Assembly: GCF_002741985.1 (NCBI RefSeq)
Contig: NZ_APHW01000007.1
Location: 38,029 to 102,028, forward strand
Reading direction: 5' to 3'
DNA length: 64,000 bases
Source: Vibrio rotiferianus CAIM 577 = LMG 21460
Lineage (GTDB): Bacteria > Pseudomonadota > Gammaproteobacteria > Enterobacterales > Vibrionaceae
Shown here one piece after another: positions 1-9,792 of the stretch (its first letter is position 1; every line of letters begins with the position of its first letter). The position numbers and the translations under genes are program-made. The notes below the pieces were generated by a model, which saw only the letters and a program-made list of their open reading frames with translations, was not told where the DNA came from and ran no database searches.

Positions 1-194
1 ATTTTGCTCGTGGTGAGGTAACACGTGTGACGAATTCACACGGTAAACTGGTTGCTCGTGGTATCAGCGCCTACTCAAGTGAAGACCTAGCAAAAATTGC
101 TGGTAAGCACAGTAAAGATATCATCTCTATTTTGGGTCATGACTACGGCTCAGAAGTGATTCATCGCGATGATCTTGTCGTCATTCAAGAATAG
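1..194 (+). CDS. proB: Glutamate 5-kinase, C-terminal fragment
   Basis: Only the last 63 codons are in the window; the gene begins upstream. ProB phosphorylates glutamate to gamma-glutamyl phosphate, the first step of proline synthesis, in the cytoplasm. The visible part is the PUA-like C-terminal domain, with RGEVTRV near its start and the ending DDLVVIQE typical of the family. The kinase domain cannot be judged. It lies 17 bases before proA, so the two genes form the usual proBA operon and their products act in consecutive steps. Confidence 0.93.
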   Translation, partial: FARGEVTRVTNSHGKLVARGISAYSSEDLAKIAGKHSKDIISILGHDYGSEVIHRDDLVVIQE

Positions 195-211
195 AAATTG
201 AGGGAAGCAAA

Positions 212-1462
212 GTGGATTTAACGAATATGGGTAAAGCTGCTAAAGATGCAGCTTTCGAATTGGCGACAGCGTCAACCGCACAAAAGAACCAAGCACTAGC
301 CATCATTGCCGATGAGCTAGAAGCTAACGCAGCAACCATTCTGGCAGCAAACGCAAAAGACATTGAGTTAGGTCGTGAAGCGGGTCTAACAGACGCACTA
401 CTCGATCGTCTGCTACTGAACGAAGAGCGACTAACTGGCATTGCTAATGACGTTCGTAATGTGATTAGCCTAAACGATCCTGTGGGCAGTGAAATCGACA
501 GCAAAGTGCTAGAAAACGGCATGTCACTGTCTCGCCGCCGTGTACCACTTGGTGTGGTTGGTGTGATTTACGAAGCACGTCCGAATGTAACCATAGATAT
601 TGCGGCATTGTGTCTAAAAACGGGCAATGCAAGCATTCTCCGTGGTGGTAAAGAGACGTTTTTCTCTAACATGGAGTTGGTGAAGGTTATTCAATCAGCA
701 CTTGCGAAAGCGAACTTGCCAGCGGCTTCGGTTCAGTACATTGAAAAGCCAGATCGTGAACTTGTTTCTCAGTTGCTTAAGTTAGACGACTACGTAGACA
801 TGATCATTCCACGTGGTGGTGCGGGTTTACACAAAATGTGTAAAGAGAACAGCACCATTCCAGTGATCATTGGCGGTTTTGGTATCAGCCACATTTTTGT
901 TGATGAATCAGCAGAGCTAGAAAAATCACTCAACGTTGTTGAAAACTCAAAAGTTCAGCGTCCATCGGCATGTAACTCGCTCGATACTTTGCTAGTACAC
1001 GAAAAAGTTGCAGAGCAATTCTTATCGATGATTGTTGAGCGCATGAATGACAAAGTAACCTTCGTTGCAGAGCCAAAAGCAAAAGCGCTAATGACACAAG
1101 CGAAACAAATTCGTGATGCGGGTGAAGGTGATTTTGATACGGAATGGCTAAGCTACACACTTGGCGTGAAAGTGGTTGCAGACGTGAAAGAAGCGATTGA
1201 CCACATGCGTGTTCATAACGCGAGCCACTCTGATGCGATCATGACCAACAGCTTGGTGAACTCTGAATTGTTCATCAATTCTGTCGGCTCTGCAGCGGTT
1301 TACGTAAACGCAGCAACACGTTTCACTGACGGTGCTCAGTTTGGTCTTGGTGCAGAAGTTGCGGTTTCCACTCAGAAACTGCACGCACGTGGCCCAATGG
1401 GTTTGGAAGAGCTAACCAGCTACAAATGGGTTGGTAAAGCAAACTACCTAGCACGTAGTTAA
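212..1462 (+). CDS. proA: Gamma-glutamyl phosphate reductase
   Basis: ProA reduces gamma-glutamyl phosphate to glutamate-5-semialdehyde with NADPH, the second step of proline synthesis. The 416-residue product has the usual length and an aldehyde-dehydrogenase fold. The catalytic cysteine lies in RPSACNSLD at about residue 254, and the family motif YEARPNV is at about 120. Translation starts at GTG 212 behind a GAGGGA ribosome site. It follows proB directly, and a strong hairpin plus T-run follows the stop, so the operon ends here. Confidence 0.97.
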   Translation: MDLTNMGKAAKDAAFELATASTAQKNQALAIIADELEANAATILAANAKDIELGREAGLTDALLDRLLLNEERLTGIANDVRNVISLNDPVGSEIDSKVLENGMSLSRRRVPLGVVGVIYEARPNVTIDIAALCLKTGNASILRGGKETFFSNMELVKVIQSALAKANLPAASVQYIEKPDRELVSQLLKLDDYVDMIIPRGGAGLHKMCKENSTIPVIIGGFGISHIFVDESAELEKSLNVVENSKVQRPSACNSLDTLLVHEKVAEQFLSMIVERMNDKVTFVAEPKAKALMTQAKQIRDAGEGDFDTEWLSYTLGVKVVADVKEAIDHMRVHNASHSDAIMTNSLVNSELFINSVGSAAVYVNAATRFTDGAQFGLGAEVAVSTQKLHARGPMGLEELTSYKWVGKANYLARS

Positions 1463-1485
1463 CAGAAACCGTCTGATATTGATTG

Positions 1486-1512
1486 AAAAAGGGGCAGGAA
1501 TGCCCCTTTTTG
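1486..1512 (+). terminator. Rho-independent terminator of proBA
   Basis: GGGGCA pairs with TGCCCC across a GGAA tetraloop and is followed by five T. It sits 25-50 bases after the proA stop. Confidence 0.88.
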
Positions 1513-1589
1513 TTTTCTCTAACATAGCAATTCCGCTACACTAGTCTTGCTTTTGGGACGACCCCAATCGCACGCTATTTGGAGGTGAT

Positions 1590-2030
1590 ATGCATTGTCC
1601 TTTTTGTTCCGAGAACGATACAAAAGTAATTGATTCCCGCTTAGTTGCTGACGGCCATCAGGTGCGCCGTCGTCGCCAGTGTCTTGCATGTAGCGAGCGT
1701 TTTACTACGTTTGAAACTGCGGAGTTGGTGATGCCTAAAGTAATTAAGTCTAACGGCAACCGCGAACCGTTTGATGAAGATAAAATGGTCGGTGGTATTC
1801 AACGCGCTTTAGAAAAACGCCCAGTAAGCGCTGACGCTATCGAGCTTGCTATCAGCATGATTAAGTCACAATTGCGTGCTACTGGCGAACGAGAAGTACC
1901 TAGTGAGATGATTGGTAACCTTGTTATGGACCAATTGAAAGAGCTTGATAAAGTCGCTTATATCCGTTTCGCATCGGTTTACCGCAGCTTTGAAGACATC
2001 CGTGAATTTGGCGAAGAAATTGCTCGCTAG
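1590..2030 (+). CDS. nrdR: Transcriptional repressor NrdR
   Basis: NrdR is an ATP/dATP-sensing zinc-finger and ATP-cone protein that represses ribonucleotide reductase genes. The 146-residue product starts with the zinc ribbon, CPFC then CLAC within the first 35 residues, followed by an ATP-cone domain from about residue 49 ([17 protein letters not shown]). The start is fixed by a near-perfect GGAGGTGAT ribosome site right before ATG 1590. It heads the nrdR-ribD-ribE-ribBX-ribH-nusB-thiL-pgpA series, an order conserved in many gammaproteobacteria. Confidence 0.97.
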   Translation: MHCPFCSENDTKVIDSRLVADGHQVRRRRQCLACSERFTTFETAELVMPKVIKSNGNREPFDEDKMVGGIQRALEKRPVSADAIELAISMIKSQLRATGEREVPSEMIGNLVMDQLKELDKVAYIRFASVYRSFEDIREFGEEIAR

Positions 2031-2045
2031 AAGACTGATTGAATC

Positions 2046-3170
2046 ATGGCTCAACAAAACTCTTCTTCAGTATTTACCTCTCAAGATTTTGAAATGATGT
2101 CGCGTGCGCTCAAGTTGGCGAAACGCGGCATTTATACTACGGCTCCGAATCCTAACGTAGGCTGCGTTATTGTCCGTGACGGCGAGATTGTTGGTGAAGG
2201 TCATCATCACCGTGCAGGCGAGCCTCATGCCGAAGTCCACGCGATGCGTATGGCGGGTGATAAAGCCGAAGGGGCGACCGCATACGTCACGTTAGAACCT
2301 TGCTCCCATTTTGGTCGTACACCGCCGTGTGCTGAAGGGCTAATCAAAGCTAAAGTCGCTCGCGTTATCTGTGCGATGGAAGATCCCAACCCGAAAGTCG
2401 CCGGGCGCGGTTTTCAAATGCTGCGTGATGCTGGGGTAGAAGTTCAAGTCGGCTTGCTAGAAAGCGAAGCCATTGATCTGAACAAAGGGTTTATCAAGTT
2501 CATGCAAACGGGCATGCCTTATGTTCAGTTGAAGATGGCAGCCAGCCTCGATGGGCAAAGTGCACTTAATAATGGCCAAAGCCAATGGATCACCTCCCCA
2601 AAGGCTCGCCAAGATGTGCAGCGTTATCGCGCATTAAGTGGTGGGATTCTCTCAACCAGCAAAACCGTGATTGATGACAATGCGTCATTGAACGTTCGTT
2701 GGGATGACCTGCCGTGCAGCGTACAAACTCAATACTCACAAGATGAAGTCCGTCAGCCACCTCGTGTGATTTTGGATCGCCAGTCTCAACTTAACGATGA
2801 TCTAAAACTATTCAATACTGATGGTGAGCGTATTATTGTCAGCCAAGGTGGCGATATGGCACCTGAACTGGATGAAAACGGCCAAATTGACTTAGCCACG
2901 ACATTAAAAGCTGTGGCGAGCGAATATCATATCAATCACTTGTGGGTAGAAGCGGGAGCAACGCTCGCGAGTTCGTTAATCAAAGCTAACCTTGTAGATG
3001 AGCTAATTGTTTACCTCGCGCCTAAATTGATGGGCAGTGATGGACGAGGTTTGATTGGTGCACTTGGTTTAACTGAGATGGCACAAGTTATCGATTTAAC
3101 TATTACTGACGTTCGAATGGTCGGGGTGGATATCCGCATTACCGCAACCGTCAAACGCAACCAAAGCTAG
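2046..3170 (+). CDS. ribD: Riboflavin biosynthesis deaminase/reductase RibD
   Basis: RibD carries out two steps of riboflavin synthesis: deamination of the pyrimidinone intermediate, then NADPH reduction of its ribose. The N-terminal deaminase domain has the zinc motif HAEVHA near residue 60 and PCSHFGRTPPC near 90. The C-terminal reductase domain starts at about residue 150 (QLKMAASLDGQ). The length of 374 is normal for the bifunctional enzyme. It starts 15 bases after nrdR and ends 11 bases before ribE, so co-transcription is expected. Confidence 0.96.
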   Translation: MAQQNSSSVFTSQDFEMMSRALKLAKRGIYTTAPNPNVGCVIVRDGEIVGEGHHHRAGEPHAEVHAMRMAGDKAEGATAYVTLEPCSHFGRTPPCAEGLIKAKVARVICAMEDPNPKVAGRGFQMLRDAGVEVQVGLLESEAIDLNKGFIKFMQTGMPYVQLKMAASLDGQSALNNGQSQWITSPKARQDVQRYRALSGGILSTSKTVIDDNASLNVRWDDLPCSVQTQYSQDEVRQPPRVILDRQSQLNDDLKLFNTDGERIIVSQGGDMAPELDENGQIDLATTLKAVASEYHINHLWVEAGATLASSLIKANLVDELIVYLAPKLMGSDGRGLIGALGLTEMAQVIDLTITDVRMVGVDIRITATVKRNQS

Positions 3171-3181
3171 AAAGAAGCATT

Positions 3182-3835
3182 ATGTTTACAGGAATTGTAG
3201 AAGCAGTAGGCAAACTCACTGCCATTACGCCAAAAGGCGAAGACATTACCGTAACGGTAGAAGTAGGCAAGTTGGATATGTCTGACGTTAAGTTAGGCGA
3301 TAGTATCGCGACCAATGGTGTGTGCTTGACGGTCGTTGATTTTGGCAGCAACTACTACAGCGCTGACTTGTCTTTGGAAACGCTGAACAAAACTGGTTTT
3401 GCCGCGTACCAAGTCGGTGACAAAGTGAACCTAGAAAAAGCCATGCTGCCAACCACCCGTTTTGGTGGGCACATTGTGTCTGGTCACGTCGATGGCGTGG
3501 GTGTGATTGTCGAGCGTAACCAAGTGGGTCGTGCGATTGAGTTTTGGGTCGAGATGCCTGCGGAGATCTGTAAGTACGTGGCAGAAAAAGGCTCTATCAC
3601 AGTTGATGGCATTAGTCTGACTGTCAACGATCTACGTAAGAATGGTTTTAAATTGACGATTGTTCCTCATACCAGTGAAGAAACCACGATTGATCAGTTC
3701 CAAGTAGGACGCAAAGTGAACCTAGAAGTGGACGTATTGGCTCGCTACATGGAACGCTTACTGCAAGGTCAAAAAGAAGAGTCGCAAGAATCACGCATTA
3801 CCATGGAATTCTTACAACAGAATGGTTTTGCCTAA
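3182..3835 (+). CDS. ribE: Riboflavin synthase, alpha chain
   Basis: This enzyme dismutates two 6,7-dimethyl-8-ribityllumazine molecules to riboflavin, the last step of the pathway. The 217-residue protein begins MFTGIVEAVG and contains two tandem lumazine-binding barrels, each with a GDSIATNGVCL- or GSITVDGISL-like segment (about residues 39 and 138). This is the family signature. The gene is also called ribC in E. coli. It lies directly after ribD. The 158 bases to the next gene show no FMN riboswitch core. Confidence 0.96.
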   Translation: MFTGIVEAVGKLTAITPKGEDITVTVEVGKLDMSDVKLGDSIATNGVCLTVVDFGSNYYSADLSLETLNKTGFAAYQVGDKVNLEKAMLPTTRFGGHIVSGHVDGVGVIVERNQVGRAIEFWVEMPAEICKYVAEKGSITVDGISLTVNDLRKNGFKLTIVPHTSEETTIDQFQVGRKVNLEVDVLARYMERLLQGQKEESQESRITMEFLQQNGFA

Positions 3836-3993
3836 GCGAAACCGACCATAATCACAGAACGTTATCAGGTTAATTGACTTAATAAAGGTTGGCTTCAAAC
3901 TGCTTTGCTGACCAAGCCAGTAGACGTAACTAAACGAAACGTTAAACGCATTGCTGCTGCAATAATAAATTTTTGAATAACGGGAAACAGAAT

Positions 3994-5103
3994 ATGCCTA
4001 TCAGCACGCCTCAAGAAATTATTGATGACATCCGCGCGGGCAAAATGGTCATCCTGATGGATGATGAAGACCGCGAGAATGAAGGTGATTTGATCATGGC
4101 TGCCGAGCACATTACGCCGGAAGCCATCAACTTTATGGCTACGCATGGTCGTGGCTTGATCTGTCTAACCATGACAAAAACACGTTGTGAAAATCTTGGA
4201 CTGCCACCAATGGTGCAAGACAACAACGCGCAATACACCACCAACTTTACCGTTTCTATTGAAGCCGCTGAAGGTGTAACAACTGGTATTTCAGCTGCTG
4301 ACCGTGCTCGCACTGTGCAAGCTGCCGTTGCGCCAAATGCGAAAGCAGCTGATTTAGTTCAACCTGGTCATATCTTCCCTCTAGCTGCACAAGATGGTGG
4401 CGTTCTAACTCGCGCTGGTCATACAGAAGCAGGCTGCGATTTGGCTCGCCTTGCAGGTCTAGAGCCAGCATCGGTTATCGTTGAGATCCTAAACGACGAC
4501 GGCACGATGGCACGTCGTCCTGATCTTGAAGTGTTTGCTGAAAAGCACGGTTTGAAACTTGGCACCATTGCGGATCTTATTGAGTACCGCAACAACACTG
4601 AAACAACCATTGAGCGCGTTGCTGAGTGTGCACTACCAACCGAGTTCGGTGAATTCACGCTTGTGACTTACAAAGACACCATTGATAACCAAGTGCACTA
4701 TGCAATGTGCAAAGGTGACCTTAATTCTGAAGCGCCATTGGTTCGTGTGCACCTACAAGATGTATTTACTGATGTGCTTCGTAGTGACCGTAACGCAGAA
4801 CGCAGCTGGACACTTGAGAAAGCGATGAAGCGTATCGGTGAAGAGGGCGGCGTGCTGGTTGTTCTTGGCAACGAAGAGTCAACGGACCTGCTTATTCATC
4901 GCGTTAAGATGTTCGAAGCGCAAGATAAAGGTGAAGCACCGACGCTTGCGAAGAAACAAGGCACGTCTCGTCGTGTTGGTGTTGGCTCGCAAATTCTTGC
5001 TGACTTAGGTGTGCATGATATGCGCCTACTTTCTTCGACCAACAAAAAGTACCACGCACTGGGTGGTTTTGGCCTGAACGTTGTTGAGTACGTCTGCGAA
5101 TAA
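3994..5103 (+). CDS. ribBX: DHBP synthase with degenerate GTP cyclohydrolase II domain (RibBX type)
   Basis: The N-terminal half (about residues 1-200) is 3,4-dihydroxy-2-butanone-4-phosphate synthase, with [12 protein letters not shown] near 25 and [11 protein letters not shown] near 145, so it makes the four-carbon unit of riboflavin. The C-terminal half has the GTP cyclohydrolase II fold but lacks that enzyme's zinc cysteines: VRVHLQDVF stands where active proteins have a SEC...CDC cluster, and the RQEGR-type loop is absent. Such fusions are known as RibBX. GTP cyclohydrolase activity must therefore come from a ribA elsewhere. I chose ATG 3994 (369 aa) over TTG 3973, which would add seven unconserved residues. 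It is commonly annotated as ribBA. Confidence 0.9.
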   Translation: MPISTPQEIIDDIRAGKMVILMDDEDRENEGDLIMAAEHITPEAINFMATHGRGLICLTMTKTRCENLGLPPMVQDNNAQYTTNFTVSIEAAEGVTTGISAADRARTVQAAVAPNAKAADLVQPGHIFPLAAQDGGVLTRAGHTEAGCDLARLAGLEPASVIVEILNDDGTMARRPDLEVFAEKHGLKLGTIADLIEYRNNTETTIERVAECALPTEFGEFTLVTYKDTIDNQVHYAMCKGDLNSEAPLVRVHLQDVFTDVLRSDRNAERSWTLEKAMKRIGEEGGVLVVLGNEESTDLLIHRVKMFEAQDKGEAPTLAKKQGTSRRVGVGSQILADLGVHDMRLLSSTNKKYHALGGFGLNVVEYVCE

Positions 5104-5272
5104 CAACTGACCGACAAGTTCCTAGTCTTGCGCGTACTTATCATCGTTATGGCTAGGAACTCGTGACTGGTATCCAATTTCCATTAGATATTGCTCACAA
5201 AATTGTGCTAGAATCCGGCGATTCTCACTTGATGAACAATTTTCACTTAAAAATAGAGTTAAAGGAAAGCTT

Positions 5273-5743
5273 ATGAAAGTGATCGAGGGTGGCTTCCCAG
5301 CGCCAAATGCAAAAATTGCTATCGTTATTTCTCGTTTCAACAGTTTTATTAACGAAAGCCTACTATCTGGTGCGATCGATACACTAAAGCGTCACGGACA
5401 AGTAAGCGAAGACAACATTACAGTAGTTCGTTGTCCTGGTGCCGTAGAACTACCTTTGGTAGCTCAACGTGTTGCTAAGACTGGTAAATACGATGCTATC
5501 GTATCACTAGGTACAGTAATTCGTGGTGGCACACCACACTTTGACTATGTTTGTAGTGAATGTAACAAGGGTCTTGCACAAGTTTCTCTGGAATACAGCC
5601 TTCCAGTAGCATTTGGCGTACTGACTGTTGATACTATCGATCAAGCGATTGAACGCGCAGGAACCAAGGCTGGTAATAAAGGTGCAGAGGCTGCACTAAG
5701 CGCACTTGAAATGATTAACGTACTATCTGAAATTGATTCCTAA
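5273..5743 (+). CDS. ribH: 6,7-dimethyl-8-ribityllumazine synthase
   Basis: RibH condenses the RibB product with the ribitylamino-pyrimidine made by RibD to give lumazine, the substrate of RibE. The 156-residue protein has the family motifs VISRFN near 20, CPGAVELP near 62, and [15 protein letters not shown] near 83, where the histidine is catalytic. A clear AAAGGAAAG ribosome site precedes ATG 5273. The 169 bases before it contain no gene and may hold an extra promoter. Its stop overlaps the nusB start by one base. Confidence 0.97.
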   Translation: MKVIEGGFPAPNAKIAIVISRFNSFINESLLSGAIDTLKRHGQVSEDNITVVRCPGAVELPLVAQRVAKTGKYDAIVSLGTVIRGGTPHFDYVCSECNKGLAQVSLEYSLPVAFGVLTVDTIDQAIERAGTKAGNKGAEAALSALEMINVLSEIDS

Positions 5744-6210
5744 TGGGGGCCAGTGTGAAACCAGCCGCACGTCGTAACGCACGTCAATTCGCTCTACAAG
5801 CGATCTACTCATGGCAAATTACTAAAGACAATGTTGCCACGATCGAAGAACAGTTTTTGTCTGGCGACAAATACGATGAAGAAGAACTTCACGCATCTGA
5901 GCCTGCACTAGCTGCTCCTGAAACAGACGTAGCTTACTTCCGTGAACTACTAAGCGGTGTTGTACTTAGCCACTCTGAGCTAGATAGCAAAATCCGTCCA
6001 TACGTGTCACGTCCAATGCAAGACCTAGACATGATGGAACTTGCTCTTCTTCGCCTTGCTATGTACGAGATGACTCGTCGCGAAGATGTTCCTTACAAAG
6101 TGGTAATCAACGAAGCGATTGAACTTGCAAAAGTATTCGCAGCAGAAGACAGCCACAAGTTTGTGAATGGTGTGCTAGATAAAGCGGCACCGCACGTACG
6201 TAAGAAATAA
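5743..6210 (+). CDS. nusB: Transcription antitermination factor NusB
   Basis: NusB binds boxA RNA with NusE (S10) and supports antitermination on rRNA operons. The 155-residue helical protein has the typical start [14 protein letters not shown] and the C-terminal [12 protein letters not shown] segment. ATG 5743 overlaps the ribH stop in a TAATG arrangement, implying translational coupling. GTG 5755 is a weaker alternative that would remove four residues. A strong terminator follows. Confidence 0.96.
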   Translation: MGASVKPAARRNARQFALQAIYSWQITKDNVATIEEQFLSGDKYDEEELHASEPALAAPETDVAYFRELLSGVVLSHSELDSKIRPYVSRPMQDLDMMELALLRLAMYEMTRREDVPYKVVINEAIELAKVFAAEDSHKFVNGVLDKAAPHVRKK

Positions 6211-6222
6211 CAATTTCTTCAA

Positions 6223-6253
6223 TAAAAAGGTCAGCAGATGCTGACCTTTTTTG
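6223..6253 (+). terminator. Terminator after nusB
   Basis: AAGGTCAGCA and TGCTGACCTT form a long stem with a minimal loop, followed by six T. It lies 15 bases after the nusB stop, so thiL-pgpA may be reached by readthrough or by their own promoter. Confidence 0.9.
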
Positions 6254-6288
6254 TATCAATAGCTTTTACATCAAAAAGTAAGTGAATA

Positions 6289-7254
6289 ATGTCTGGTGAA
6301 TTCAATCTGATCGACAAGTACTTCGTTGGGCGTCAAAGCCAACGCAAAGACGTACACCTAGCGGCGGGTGACGACTGTGCGTTAGTGAAAGCGCCAGATA
6401 ACGTACAAATTGCCATTAGTACCGATACATTGGTGGCTGGAACCCACTTCCTTGCGGATGCTAATCCTGCATGGGTAGCACATAAGGCGCTGGCATCGAA
6501 TATTAGCGATCTCGCTGCAATGGGCGCAACGCCTGCGTGGGTAAGCTTCGCGTTAACCATGCCTGAGCCGGATGAAGCTTGGCTTGCTCCTTTCTGTGAT
6601 GCATTTTTCGAGCTAGCGGATTACTTCGGTATTCAGCTTATTGGTGGTGATACGACGAAAGGTCCACTGAGTTTAACACTGACAGTACAAGGTTTTGTTC
6701 CAGAAGGCAGGGCGTTGACTCGTTCCGGAGCGAAAGTCGGTGACTGGGTGTATGTGACGGGGGACCTTGGTGATGCAAAAGCAGGGCTTGATGTGATTTT
6801 GGATGGCTCATTACGCTCACGCATTGCAGCGCAGCAGCTTGAGAAAGCACATTATCTTAGTACACCTCGTGTATTAGCAGGGCAAGCATTGGTCGGTTTA
6901 GCTTCGGCGGCGATTGATATCTCCGACGGTTTAATTTCTGATATCAAACACATTCTCAAACGTTCCGACGTTGGTGTGAGTTTAGATGTCTCCCAATTAC
7001 CAATTTCTTCTGAGTTGGTTCAATTTTTAGATGATAAGGTCAGCGCTCAGCAGTATGCTTTATCAAGTGGTGAAGAGTATGAATTGTGCTTTACTGTGCC
7101 TGAGCAAAATAATGGCTCGTTGCAAAGCGCATTGTCTCATGCTGGTTGTAAAGTCACTTGCATAGGTCAGATTCGACCAAAAGGCACGTTTGAGCTGCAC
7201 GATGACAATCAACCTCTTGATTGGGATCTGACTGGCTTTGACCACTTTAAATGA
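6289..7254 (+). CDS. thiL: Thiamine-monophosphate kinase
   Basis: ThiL phosphorylates thiamine monophosphate to thiamine diphosphate, the active cofactor. The 321-residue protein belongs to the PurM/HypE-like fold. It has the N-terminal GEFNLIDKYF start, the metal-binding AGDDCAL near residue 26, a STDTLVAGTHF segment near 46, and IDISDGLISD near 210. Length and order match the family. It sits between nusB and pgpA as in E. coli. Within this window the main thiamine-diphosphate user is dxs. Confidence 0.96.
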   Translation: MSGEFNLIDKYFVGRQSQRKDVHLAAGDDCALVKAPDNVQIAISTDTLVAGTHFLADANPAWVAHKALASNISDLAAMGATPAWVSFALTMPEPDEAWLAPFCDAFFELADYFGIQLIGGDTTKGPLSLTLTVQGFVPEGRALTRSGAKVGDWVYVTGDLGDAKAGLDVILDGSLRSRIAAQQLEKAHYLSTPRVLAGQALVGLASAAIDISDGLISDIKHILKRSDVGVSLDVSQLPISSELVQFLDDKVSAQQYALSSGEEYELCFTVPEQNNGSLQSALSHAGCKVTCIGQIRPKGTFELHDDNQPLDWDLTGFDHFK

Positions 7255-7311
7255 TATGAGCTAGGCATTAGCCTAAGATTGAAACCAAACTCGCAGTATA
7301 GGTTTAAGGAA

Positions 7312-7815
7312 ATGACCAACCCTCTCTCTCTGATTTCATTAAAGAACCCGTGGCATCTTTTGGCGACAGGTTTTGGTAGCGGTTTATCACCAGTAGTGCC
7401 AGGCACAATGGGCACGCTTGCTTCAATTCCGCTGTTTCTGCTTTTGGCACAACTGCCTTTCCCACTTTATGTGGTTGCGGTGTTATTCTCTTGTGTGATT
7501 GGCATTAAGATTTGCCAAGTGACATCAGATGACATGGGCGTTCATGACCATGGTTCTATTGTATGGGATGAGTTTGCGGGCTTTTGGATCACCATGAGCC
7601 TAGTACCAGCACTGAATATTCCTGTGACGGAATGGAAGTGGCTACTGACAGGTTTTATCTTGTTCCGCTTCTTTGACATGGTAAAACCATGGCCAATCGG
7701 TTGGTTGGATAAACGTGTTCACGGCGGCTTAGGTATCATGATTGATGATATCGTGGCGGGTATTATGGCGGGTATCGCGCTGTTTTTAGTGGCGAAATAC
7801 GCAGGTTGGATGTAA
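7312..7815 (+). CDS. pgpA: Phosphatidylglycerophosphatase A
   Basis: PgpA removes phosphate from phosphatidylglycerophosphate to give phosphatidylglycerol in the inner membrane. I start it at ATG 7312 (167 aa), right behind TAAGGA, because the frame upstream to TTG 7279 is not conserved. The family core NPWHLLATGFGSGLSP is at the N-terminus, the acidic HDHGSIVWDEFAG motif is near residue 80, and there are about four hydrophobic segments. It ends the nrdR-to-pgpA series before a two-way terminator. Confidence 0.94.
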   Translation: MTNPLSLISLKNPWHLLATGFGSGLSPVVPGTMGTLASIPLFLLLAQLPFPLYVVAVLFSCVIGIKICQVTSDDMGVHDHGSIVWDEFAGFWITMSLVPALNIPVTEWKWLLTGFILFRFFDMVKPWPIGWLDKRVHGGLGIMIDDIVAGIMAGIALFLVAKYAGWM

Positions 7816-7849
7816 TACCTATCCTTAAGATTTAGAATCGACAGATAAA

Positions 7850-7880
7850 CAAAAGGGATGCCACATGGCATCCCTTTTTG
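7850..7880. terminator. Two-way terminator between pgpA and dxs
   Basis: AAAAGGGATGCC and GGCATCCCTTTT form a stem with A and T runs on either side, so it can end transcripts from both converging operons. Confidence 0.88.
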
Positions 7881-7906
7881 GCTTCGTTGTAGGGTCTTAT
7901 GTTCGC

Positions 7907-9772
7907 TTATTTGGCTAAGTAATCGTTGATCGACTTCTCGATGCCTTTTGCATCTAAGCCAAGCTCTTCATGTAGCTCGTCTTGTGTGCCTTGAGGAACG
8001 AAGCGATCTGGCAAGCCAAGGTTGAGTACAGGCTTGATGATCTTATCTTGCATCATAAACTCAATCACACCTGCACCAGCGCCACCTGCAATCGCATTTT
8101 CTTCTAGCGTAACCAGAACATCGTGCTCTGCAGCAAGCTGACGAATCAACGTTTCATCAAGTGGCTTAACAAAGCGCATGTCTGCTACTGTCGCGTCTAG
8201 GTTTTCAGCTGCTTCTAGCGCGTTACCTAGGAAGGTGCCGAAGCTTAGAATTGCCACTTTCTCGCCTTTACGAACCACACGACCTTTACCGATTTCAAGC
8301 GCAGTAAATTCTTGTTCAATGTCTGTGCCCATGCCGCTACCGCGTGGGTAACGAACCGCACTTGGGCCTGTGTGCTTATGACCTGTGTACAGCATTTGAC
8401 GACATTCGTTTTCGTCACTCGGCGCCATGATCACCATGTTCGGGATACAACGCATAAAGCTAAGGTCGAACGCACCTTGGTGAGTTTGACCATCTGCACC
8501 AACCAGACCAGCACGGTCGATAGCGAACATCACCGGTAAGTCCATGATCGCAACGTCGTGAATCAGTTGATCATAACCGCGCTGTAGGAAGGTAGAGTAG
8601 ATTGCCACGATCGGATGATCACCCGCAATTGCCATACCCGTTGCAAGTGTTACGGCATGCTGCTCTGCGATTGCTACGTCAAAGTATTGCTCTGGGTACT
8701 CTTTTGAAAAGCGAACCATGCCAGAGCCTTCACGCATCGCTGGTGTAATCGCCATTAGCTTAGGATCTTGCGCGGCCATATCACATAGGAAATCACCAAA
8801 GATCTTAGAGAAGGTCGGCTTGCCGCCGCTGCTCTTCGGCAAACTGTTATGTGATGGGTCGAACTTTGGTACACCGTGGTAGCCGATAGGATCTTTTTCT
8901 GCAGGCTCATAACCTTTACCTTTTTTGGTCATGATGTGCAGAAATTGTGGTCCTTTTAGTTCACGCATGTTTTTCAATGTTTTGACTAGCTCATTTACAT
9001 CGTGACCATCAATAGGGCCGATGTAGTTAAAGCCTAGCTCTTCGAATAACGTGCCAGGAACAACCATGCCTTTTAGGTGCTCTTCTGTGCGACGAACCAA
9101 CTCTTTAATTGGTGGAACGCCAGACAACACTTTCTTACCACCTTCTCGGATAGAGGTGTACAAGCTGCCTGAAAGCACTTTAGCAAGGTGGTTGTTCAAT
9201 GCGCCTACGTTTTCTGAAATAGACATTTCGTTGTCGTTCAGAATGACCAGCATATCGGGGTGAACGTCACCAGCGTGGTTCATGGCTTCAAATGCCATGC
9301 CTGCCGTGATTGCACCATCACCAATAACGCTAACAATTTTGCGGCCCTTTCCTTCTTTTTCAGCGCTGATAGCCATACCTAGGCCGGCACTGATAGAAGT
9401 GGATGAATGGCCAACAGATAGCGTGTCGTACTCGCTCTCTTCGCGCCATGGGAACGGGTGTAGTCCGTCTTTTTGACGGATGGTAGGCATTTGGTCACGA
9501 CGGCCGGTCAGGATCTTATGCGGGTAAGCCTGGTGGCCTACGTCCCAGATCAACTGATCAACAGGTGTGTTGTATACATAATGTAGAGCTACAGTTAGTT
9601 CTACTGTGCCTAAGCCAGACGCTAGGTGGCCGCTAGACTGACTCACTGAATTTAGCAGATACGTGCGTAGTTCATCGCACAAAGCTGGCAATGTTTCTTT
9701 CGGAAGGAGTCTTAGTTCTTCCGGTGTATTTGCTAACGCCAGTGTTGGGTACTTTGAAATATCAAGAGTCAT
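7907..9772 (-). CDS. dxs: 1-deoxy-D-xylulose-5-phosphate synthase
   Basis: Dxs joins pyruvate and glyceraldehyde-3-phosphate using thiamine diphosphate, the first step of the MEP isoprenoid pathway. The 621-residue length is normal. Visible motifs are the thiamine-diphosphate site [18 protein letters not shown] near 150, VGHSSTS near 120, and the transketolase-like segment [17 protein letters not shown] near 415. It lies 20 bases after ispA on the same strand. It belongs to the xseB-ispA-dxs operon, which supplies both the starter reaction and the farnesyl diphosphate synthase. Confidence 0.97.
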   Translation of the reverse strand: MTLDISKYPTLALANTPEELRLLPKETLPALCDELRTYLLNSVSQSSGHLASGLGTVELTVALHYVYNTPVDQLIWDVGHQAYPHKILTGRRDQMPTIRQKDGLHPFPWREESEYDTLSVGHSSTSISAGLGMAISAEKEGKGRKIVSVIGDGAITAGMAFEAMNHAGDVHPDMLVILNDNEMSISENVGALNNHLAKVLSGSLYTSIREGGKKVLSGVPPIKELVRRTEEHLKGMVVPGTLFEELGFNYIGPIDGHDVNELVKTLKNMRELKGPQFLHIMTKKGKGYEPAEKDPIGYHGVPKFDPSHNSLPKSSGGKPTFSKIFGDFLCDMAAQDPKLMAITPAMREGSGMVRFSKEYPEQYFDVAIAEQHAVTLATGMAIAGDHPIVAIYSTFLQRGYDQLIHDVAIMDLPVMFAIDRAGLVGADGQTHQGAFDLSFMRCIPNMVIMAPSDENECRQMLYTGHKHTGPSAVRYPRGSGMGTDIEQEFTALEIGKGRVVRKGEKVAILSFGTFLGNALEAAENLDATVADMRFVKPLDETLIRQLAAEHDVLVTLEENAIAGGAGAGVIEFMMQDKIIKPVLNLGLPDRFVPQGTQDELHEELGLDAKGIEKSINDYLAK

Positions 9773-9792
9773 ATAAATGCGCGCTTATTGTG

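Noticed and set aside
3836..3993. Possible FMN riboswitch before ribBX
   Set aside because: The gap lacks the conserved RFN core motifs and the alternating stems; it is AT-rich spacer with no supportable fold.
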